From an uncultured Bacteroidota bacterium (GTDB lineage: Bacteria; Bacteroidota; Ignavibacteria; UBA10030; UBA8401): a DNA stretch of 38,929 nucleotides. Positions 34,388 through 38,929 of the stretch are shown here, piece after piece (position 1 is the first letter of the stretch; every line of letters begins with the position of its first letter). The notes below the pieces were generated by a model, which was not told the DNA's origin, did not search any database, and saw only the letters and a list, made by a program, of their open reading frames with translations. The stretch is taken from the NCBI GenBank assembly GCA_937920105.1, contig CALETH010000103.1, positions 1 to 38,929 of the forward strand, in the 5' to 3' direction. The translations under genes and the position numbers were made by a program.

Positions 34388-35275
34388 TTACAAATTGAAG
34401 GTTAGAGAAAACGTATGTGTATTTCCTAATGTAGAAGTGAAAGGAACATACGCATAATCAAAACGAAGAAAAGAGTAAAGAATACCAATTCCGGTGGAAA
34501 ATTTTTTTGCTTCATATCCAACTTGATAACCAAAACGTGCAGCCAATAAATTATCATACAAAAATTCACTTCCAAAATGAAAATGTGCAGATTTATCTTC
34601 TAATATTTTTAAAATATCAGTAGAAACGAGAAAATTGATATTGTCTGTAATCACATCGTTATAAGATGCTCCAAAACGCAATGTTGTTGGTAAAATTGTT
34701 TTTTCAGAACGAAGAGAATTCATTGTTCCAATATTTGCAATTGCTGCACCAAAAGAGAAATTTTTATTGAGTTGATAAAAGCCACCAAAATCAAAAGCAT
34801 AACCATTTGCATCATCAACATAAATTTTTTCGAGAAGAAATTTTCCAGTTATTCCAAATGAAAATGAAGAAGAAATTGGAACGCTTACTGCACCGGAAAT
34901 TGCAAGATTATGTGAGCCAAAAGTTCCTGTTAAAGGTCCGGGTTGTGTGCGAATTTCAATATCACTAATGTTTGTGGAGTTGACGCTAAAGCCGAAGGAA
35001 AAATTTTCTGTGTGAGAAATTGCTCCGATATATTCTACAGAAGTTCCAGAAATCCACTCTTTGTGCATTAAAGAAATTTCGCTTTGTTGAATAAAAGAAA
35101 TTGCTGCTGGATTATAATAGAGAGAAGAAGCATCGTGAGAAATTCCTGTGTATGCTTCTCCCATGGCAATGGATTTTGCTCCAACACCGAGTTTTAAGAA
35201 TGAAAGTCCGGAGCCAATGTTTTGTGCGTAAGTAAAAGAAGAGAGAGTGAAAATTAAAAGAAATATTTTTTTCAT
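34388..35275 (-). CDS. PorV/PorQ-family outer-membrane protein
   Basis: A 295-residue outer-membrane beta-barrel of the PorV/PorQ (UPF0164-like) family: signal peptide to about residue 17 (TYAQ), then GLSFLKLGVGAKSIAMGEAYTG and SSLYYNPAA, the standard N-terminal block of these proteins, alternating strands, and a C-terminal strand ending in aromatic/hydrophobic residues (FSLTFNL). In Bacteroidota PorV forms a shuttle carrying T9SS cargo and PorQ binds the PorU-PorZ attachment complex. It lies 12 bp downstream of a second related gene. Which one is PorV and which PorQ cannot be told here. Confidence 0.85.
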   Translation of the reverse strand: MKKIFLLIFTLSSFTYAQNIGSGLSFLKLGVGAKSIAMGEAYTGISHDASSLYYNPAAISFIQQSEISLMHKEWISGTSVEYIGAISHTENFSFGFSVNSTNISDIEIRTQPGPLTGTFGSHNLAISGAVSVPISSSFSFGITGKFLLEKIYVDDANGYAFDFGGFYQLNKNFSFGAAIANIGTMNSLRSEKTILPTTLRFGASYNDVITDNINFLVSTDILKILEDKSAHFHFGSEFLYDNLLAARFGYQVGYEAKKFSTGIGILYSFLRFDYAYVPFTSTLGNTHTFSLTFNL

Positions 35276-35287
35276 TTATTTTATAAT

Positions 35288-36217
35288 TTAAAATGCTGTT
35301 GAAAGAGAAATCACATGCATTCCGAAAAATCCGTACGGTTCGAGACGAAATGCATAATGTAATGATGGAGAAAAAGTTTCAAAATTTGTACGAACGGTAA
35401 AACCAAATGTTGGAGCAATTTCTTCAGCGTTAACATTCTCAACACCTGCACGGAGCGAAAGTTGTTCTATAATATGAATTTCTGTTCCAACCCGAATGTT
35501 ATTTGTTTGTTGATTGCTGTTTTCTATTTCTGCAGAAACAATTCCAAAATTTTCTGGTAAACGGTAAGAAATTCCAAAAGTGCGAAGAAGTGGAAATTGT
35601 TCTTTTGTAGAATTTCCATTTTTACCATACAATTCTGAAGTATCCCAACGATATTTTGTGAGTATATCACGAACTGTTGCTCCAATGGTAATATCTTCAG
35701 TAGCATTATAAATTGCACCAATATCAATTCCAAAACCGGTGGAAGAAACTTTTTCAAAAAGAGAATAGTAATAAATTTTTAATCCAACACCCAATGCTAA
35801 TTTTTTAGAAAAACGATTTCCGAAAGTAAAAGCAAATTGATTTTCCGAAGTAGAATACATTGAAGTATGATTTCCTGCATTATCTCTTCCATCAATGTTA
35901 CGAACACCGGCATTAAAAATAGAAGCGGAAAGTCCGGCAGCGGGAGCAAGTGGTTGTGAATAGGAAAGTGTGTTGAGCGAACGGTCTAACGATAAAATCC
36001 CAAACGACGCAGAAACATTTCTTTGTGTGAGAAATGGTGTAACAGCAGGATTGTAAAAACTTATTCCATTATCAATAACTGCAGTAAAAGCATTTCCCAT
36101 TCCGATTGTGCGAGCGTTAAAACCCATTCGTGTAAATGTACCGGCTTTTCCTGCGAGTTGTGCAAAGGAAATTGTTGTTGTGAAAAAAAGTGTTAAGAAT
36201 ACAATTATTTTTTTCAT
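35288..36217 (-). CDS. PorV/PorQ-family outer-membrane protein
   Basis: A 309-residue member of the same barrel family: signal peptide to about residue 19 (SFAQ), then FTRMGFNARTIGMGNAFTA, GISFYNPAV, alternating strands, and a C-terminal aromatic strand (MHVISLSTAF). In T9SS organisms these proteins move or process cargo at the outer membrane. Its start lies 70 bp after the Asp-box cargo gene, leaving a gap with an ACTGATAA-like degenerate repeat, and 12 bp separate it from the other PorV-like gene. The pairing with a cargo gene directly upstream suggests dedicated handling. Confidence 0.85.
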   Translation of the reverse strand: MKKIIVFLTLFFTTTISFAQLAGKAGTFTRMGFNARTIGMGNAFTAVIDNGISFYNPAVTPFLTQRNVSASFGILSLDRSLNTLSYSQPLAPAAGLSASIFNAGVRNIDGRDNAGNHTSMYSTSENQFAFTFGNRFSKKLALGVGLKIYYYSLFEKVSSTGFGIDIGAIYNATEDITIGATVRDILTKYRWDTSELYGKNGNSTKEQFPLLRTFGISYRLPENFGIVSAEIENSNQQTNNIRVGTEIHIIEQLSLRAGVENVNAEEIAPTFGFTVRTNFETFSPSLHYAFRLEPYGFFGMHVISLSTAF

Positions 36218-36287
36218 AGTTGGTTAGTGATTAGTGCGAAAAAAAGTAGAACACTGATAATCTGATTACTGATAACTGAATACTAAT
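36218..36287. repeat. Degenerate short-word repeat between a cargo gene and a PorV-like gene
   Basis: ACTGATAA occurs at 36253-36260 and again at 36268-36275, followed by ACTGAATAC; the other end of the gap has GTTAGTGATTAG, a related word. The pattern is repetitive but not a perfect tandem array and has no terminator hairpin. It fills the only sizeable gap within the leftward run. Confidence 0.45.
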
Positions 36288-37841
36288 TTACTGAACAACC
36301 AAAATTTTTCCCCAAATAGGTTTTTCATTACTTCCGGTAATTTGATAGAAATATACACCATTAGAAACAAATTGTTTGTTATCATTTTTTCCATCCCAAA
36401 TTTCATCTCTTTCTGCTGGACCTTTACGAAGAACATCTTTTACCAAAGTGCGGACTAAATTCATTCCAAAATCAAAAATGCGAATGGTGATTGTGGAATT
36501 TTCTTGTAAAGCATAATGAAAACGAACAACTTCATCATCCGGAGAAAACGGATTTGGGTAGGCGTATGTTTCTTGGAGAGAAGAAAGTGGTTTTGAAACA
36601 CGCAAAATTTTCCAAGAACTTCCAAAAGAATTTTCAGCATTGTCTATTGTTATCGCAGTTCCATCAGCACCACCAAACCAAATAGTATCTTTTTGATTTG
36701 CAACAGCATAAAAATCCGGTTTGGTGTATGGCGCATTGGTAATATTATCCACAATACTTTGTGGAGAGGTCCAAGAAATTCCCCAATTAGTAGAACGAAA
36801 AATTCCATTATCACCAACAGCGTACACAATAGAATCTTTAAAACTAATGTTATAAATAGATTCACCGAGAAGAGTAGTTTTCCAATTTTCACCGCCATCT
36901 TCGGAAAAACTTACACCTTGTTGTTCACCGGAAGTTGCATCTTTTGTTGCAGCCCATAAAATTTGTTTTCCGTTAGACCATTGTTTATTAATTCCACGAA
37001 CGAAATTCCCTGAAATTGAAGATGATTGATTTAGATGATTGAATTTTTTCCAAGATTTTCCACCATCAGTGCTTTTGTTAATTCCACCAGCAGTTCCAAC
37101 CCAAAGAGTATCATTATCTTCAACAAATACTGAAAATACTCTATGATTGAGATTATTTTGTAATCCTAAACTTCCACCAACTGGAGAAACATCAAAAACA
37201 AGGGAATCAGTAAGAGAGATGGAATTGAGATTATCTGGTGGGATAATAACTTTTTGCCATATTTTTCCTTTGTCAATAGATTTTCTGAACATTCCTGCAA
37301 AAGAAGTAATCCATACAGCACTATCATTGATAGCAATATCATAAGTGATATTGTTAACTGTTGTTGTAACACCTAATGAGCGAATAAAACTTTTTTCGTT
37401 ATAATACAGTGTATCAATATTTTGTTTATCAATTGGTTGAGGGATGATTTCCCAGGTTTCACCACCATCAATAGAGTACTTTAATCCACGTCCTTCAGGA
37501 AATACTTCTCCATTGATTTCTACAGAGTGTGCAGTAGCAATCCACACTTCATTTTTATAAACAGCAATCGCAGAAATATCTTCTGTACCAAATGCTGGTG
37601 TGTTATAGTAATTTTTCCATGTTCTTCCACCATCAAGAGAACGGCTTAAACCTTTATCACCGCCAAGCCAAATAGTATCTCCTTTAATTGCCATGTTGGT
37701 AATGCTATTGCTCGCAGGAGAAATATCTGTATTTTTTTTGAGAGTATTTTTTTCTCCTAAAGAAAAATTTTTAGGGATGTTTTGCGAAAAGGAAAGGTGA
37801 AAGAAAGAAAAAAAGAGAAAAGAAAATGTGAGAAATTTCAT
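36288..37841 (-). CDS. Asp-box (BNR) beta-propeller protein with T9SS type A sorting domain
   Basis: A 517-residue secreted protein. I start it at ATG 37841, giving a clean signal peptide (MKFLTF, hydrophobic core, LSFSQ); the in-frame TTG at 37904 coincides with the -35 box and is not a start. About six Asp-box motifs (S-x-D-x-G-x-x-W) are visible, such as SLDGGRTW, SIDGGETW, STDGGKSW and SEDGGENW, the pattern of sialidase- and sortilin-type propellers. The C-terminal ~90 residues (YPNPFSPDDEV, IRIFDFGMNLVRTL, WDGKNDNKQFVSNGVYFY) are a FlgD-Ig-like type A sorting domain. It is the promoter-proximal gene of the run leading to the PorV-like genes. The ligand is unknown. Confidence 0.85.
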   Translation of the reverse strand: MKFLTFSFLFFSFFHLSFSQNIPKNFSLGEKNTLKKNTDISPASNSITNMAIKGDTIWLGGDKGLSRSLDGGRTWKNYYNTPAFGTEDISAIAVYKNEVWIATAHSVEINGEVFPEGRGLKYSIDGGETWEIIPQPIDKQNIDTLYYNEKSFIRSLGVTTTVNNITYDIAINDSAVWITSFAGMFRKSIDKGKIWQKVIIPPDNLNSISLTDSLVFDVSPVGGSLGLQNNLNHRVFSVFVEDNDTLWVGTAGGINKSTDGGKSWKKFNHLNQSSSISGNFVRGINKQWSNGKQILWAATKDATSGEQQGVSFSEDGGENWKTTLLGESIYNISFKDSIVYAVGDNGIFRSTNWGISWTSPQSIVDNITNAPYTKPDFYAVANQKDTIWFGGADGTAITIDNAENSFGSSWKILRVSKPLSSLQETYAYPNPFSPDDEVVRFHYALQENSTITIRIFDFGMNLVRTLVKDVLRKGPAERDEIWDGKNDNKQFVSNGVYFYQITGSNEKPIWGKILVVQ

Positions 37842-37875
37842 ACAATGAGAATTAGTCAATAAAAACGGCACAAAA

Positions 37876-37904
37876 ATAATACTAAAAAACGTTGCGAATG
37901 TCAA
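37876..37904 (-). promoter_or_regulatory. Leftward promoter of the T9SS/glycan run
   Basis: On the minus strand TTGACA (37904-37899), a 17-bp spacer, and TATTAT (37881-37876) form a near-consensus housekeeping promoter, with TTTTTG just downstream. Predicted start is near 37869, about 28 bp before the ATG at 37841. Confidence 0.75.
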
Positions 37905-37940
37905 TGAAAGAGATTATAAGAACATAGTTGAGAAAAACAC

Positions 37941-37969
37941 TTGCAAAATCACCAACACTTCACTATATT
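37941..37969 (+). promoter_or_regulatory. Rightward promoter of rimP-nusA
   Basis: TTGCAA (37941-37946), a 17-bp spacer and TATATT (37964-37969) give a good housekeeping pair. Predicted start is near 37976, so the leader before the rimP ATG is about 53 bases. It sits 36 bp from the leftward promoter's -35 box, back to back. Confidence 0.7.
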
Positions 37970-37985
37970 TATAAACTCAATTGTT

Positions 37986-38019
37986 AAAAGTCCCGCCAAA
38001 TTTTGCGGGACTTTTTTTT
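37986..38019 (+). terminator. Intrinsic terminator in the rimP-nusA leader (probable attenuator)
   Basis: An 11-bp stem (arms 37986-37996 and 38005-38015, AAAAGTCCCGC and its complement) closes an 8-base loop and runs into T8 at 38012-38019. No + strand gene precedes it. It lies between the predicted start site and the rimP ATG at 38029, so it is positioned to abort the operon's own transcript. Confidence 0.8.
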
Positions 38020-38028
38020 GATAGTATT

Positions 38029-38487
38029 ATGTCCAACGAATTAACAGAAAAAATACAAACACTCATCACTCCGTTCATAGAACAAATACACGGATTTTTA
38101 GTAGAAATAGTTATTCGTGGCGAACATCAAAGCAAAATTATAGAAATTTACGTAGATACTGATGAAGGAATCACCACAGAACAATGTGCAACCATCAGCA
38201 GAAACCTTTCGCAGCAATTAGATGAAACACCAATCATACAAGGAAATTATCGTATCATCGTTTCATCACCAGATTTGGAAAGACCATTAAAACTCTATAG
38301 ACAATATCAAAAAAACATCGGACGGTTTTTAAAAATCACTTTTATGGATGAACAAAAAACTTCTACAATAGAAGGAACATTAGAAAAAATCGAACAAGAA
38401 GAATTATCCATACAAACAAAAACAAAAAAACATCTCATACCAAGAGAAAAAATAAAAGAAGCATACGTAATTCCTCAATTTAAATAG
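38029..38487 (+). CDS. rimP: Ribosome maturation factor RimP
   Basis: A 152-residue RimP, required for assembly of the 30S subunit. The N-terminal domain carries IEQIHGFLVEIVIRGEHQSKIIEIYVDTDEGIT (shortened here: HGFLVEI, EIYVDTD and ITTEQCATISR), and the C-terminal SH3-like part has PLERP-type residues SSPDLERPLKLYRQYQ. I use ATG 38029 because an upstream in-frame TTG at 37981 would add residues from the terminator hairpin. There is no Shine-Dalgarno, only T-run then GATAGTATT before the ATG. It heads the conserved rimP-nusA order. Confidence 0.92.
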   Translation: MSNELTEKIQTLITPFIEQIHGFLVEIVIRGEHQSKIIEIYVDTDEGITTEQCATISRNLSQQLDETPIIQGNYRIIVSSPDLERPLKLYRQYQKNIGRFLKITFMDEQKTSTIEGTLEKIEQEELSIQTKTKKHLIPREKIKEAYVIPQFK

Positions 38488-38563
38488 TAAAAGTTATTTA
38501 TTATTTCGAACTCGATTCGGAATCTTATTAAAAAAATCATAATTATTTTTTGGAGTGTTGTTT

Positions 38564-38929
38564 ATGAACAGCGAAATTATAGAATCGTTCACCTCATTAG
38601 TAAAAGAAAAAAGTATCGATAAAGATATGCTTGCCGGTATAATTGAAGATATCTTTGGAATGATGGTACGAAAAAAATATGGACTCGATGCACAATTTGA
38701 TATTGTTGTGAATATGGATAAAGGTGATATAGAAATTTATGTAGAACGACAAGTTGTGGAAACAGTAGAAAACCCAAGTACACAAATCACCGTAGAAGAA
38801 GCAAAGAAAAAAACCGGAGAAGAACTTGAAGTAGGAGAAGAATGTGTAGAAATTTTACACTTGAAAGATTTCGGACGACGTTTAATTGTAACCGCAAAAC
38901 AAAATTTCATTCAAAGAATAAAAGAACTC
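38564..38929 (+). CDS. nusA: Transcription termination/antitermination factor NusA, N-terminal part
   Basis: 122 codons of NusA, cut by the window's right edge. The ATG at 38564 is preceded by GGAG seven bases upstream. The translated N-terminal domain has the NusA start NSEIIESF, a V-x-EK-x-I helix, and ends with LVTAKQNFIQRIKEL-like residues (here RRLIVTAKQ, QNFIQRI), the hallmark boundary before the S1 domain. NusA binds RNA polymerase and modulates pausing, intrinsic termination and antitermination. It lies 76 bp after rimP with no terminator between, so the two are an operon. Confidence 0.93.
   Translation, partial: MNSEIIESFTSLVKEKSIDKDMLAGIIEDIFGMMVRKKYGLDAQFDIVVNMDKGDIEIYVERQVVETVENPSTQITVEEAKKKTGEELEVGEECVEILHLKDFGRRLIVTAKQNFIQRIKEL

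Noticed and set aside
36218..36287. CRISPR array or phage attachment site
   Set aside because: The repeated words are short and irregular, without spacers, and no cas or integrase gene is near.
37842..37904. TTG start at 37904 for the Asp-box protein
   Set aside because: That TTG is the -35 box itself, and the ATG at 37841 gives a clean signal peptide.
37981..38028. TTG start at 37981 for RimP
   Set aside because: It would translate the terminator hairpin and T run; ATG 38029 matches the family N-terminus.
38488..38563. Terminator between rimP and nusA
   Set aside because: Only a short CGAA/TTCG symmetry is seen, with no T run.

Overview
The window is AT-rich and densely coding. It reads as a member of the Fibrobacterota-Chlorobiota-Bacteroidota group, most likely an Ignavibacteria-like lineage. 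The case rests on three secreted proteins with C-terminal type A sorting domains of the type IX secretion system (T9SS), two of them with the 'NPFNP(A/T)T' signature, on two PorV/PorQ-like outer-membrane proteins, and on the DUF4922/SpoIID gene pair familiar from Bacteroidota. This is inference from protein families; I could not run a placement.

Region 1 (3-16164, + strand) is a long, tightly spaced run. It opens with a surface-glycan cluster: GT9 transferase, plant-type GDP-mannose 3,5-epimerase, GT4 transferase, complete polyprenyl-phosphate sugar-1-phosphate transferase, WbpE/PorR-like sugar aminotransferase, polyprenol-phosphate mannose synthase, GT-C membrane glycosyltransferase, and an unusual GT2 protein fused to a gutted sugar-phosphate transferase. 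A RelE/ParE-type toxin-antitoxin pair follows, then accA, a YbgC-like thioesterase, an orphan SUKH/SMI1 protein, lemA, a T9SS cargo protein, a nitrilase-family amidohydrolase and a glutamate dehydrogenase ending in a GAAA-loop terminator.

Region 2 (16330-18492) is one T9SS-secreted multidomain protein with a strong Shine-Dalgarno and its own terminator. Region 3 (18619-24943, + strand) holds transketolase followed by a four-gene set: tandem-domain glycosyltransferase, GNAT acetyltransferase, DUF4922 protein with an HxHxQ motif, and a SpoIID/LytB protein. A palindromic element lies between the last two. This run meets the opposite strand with a 9-bp convergent overlap.

Region 4 (24935-37841, - strand) is a second long run of twelve genes. 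Listed in transcription order it has an Asp-box propeller T9SS cargo protein, two PorV/PorQ-like proteins, then a second glycan cluster (GT4, Wzx-type flippase, deacetylase-like protein, GT4, WecB epimerase, GT4), a Tat-exported metallophosphoesterase, and a two-gene membrane pair. Glycan assembly and T9SS export/anchoring genes are thus interleaved.

Region 5 (37842-38929) holds two back-to-back consensus-like promoters. The rightward one drives rimP-nusA through a leader that is almost entirely an intrinsic terminator, which suggests attenuation control of nusA. nusA runs off the window end. I saw no rRNA, tRNA, CRISPR array or transposase, and no gene-free stretch above 300 bases.
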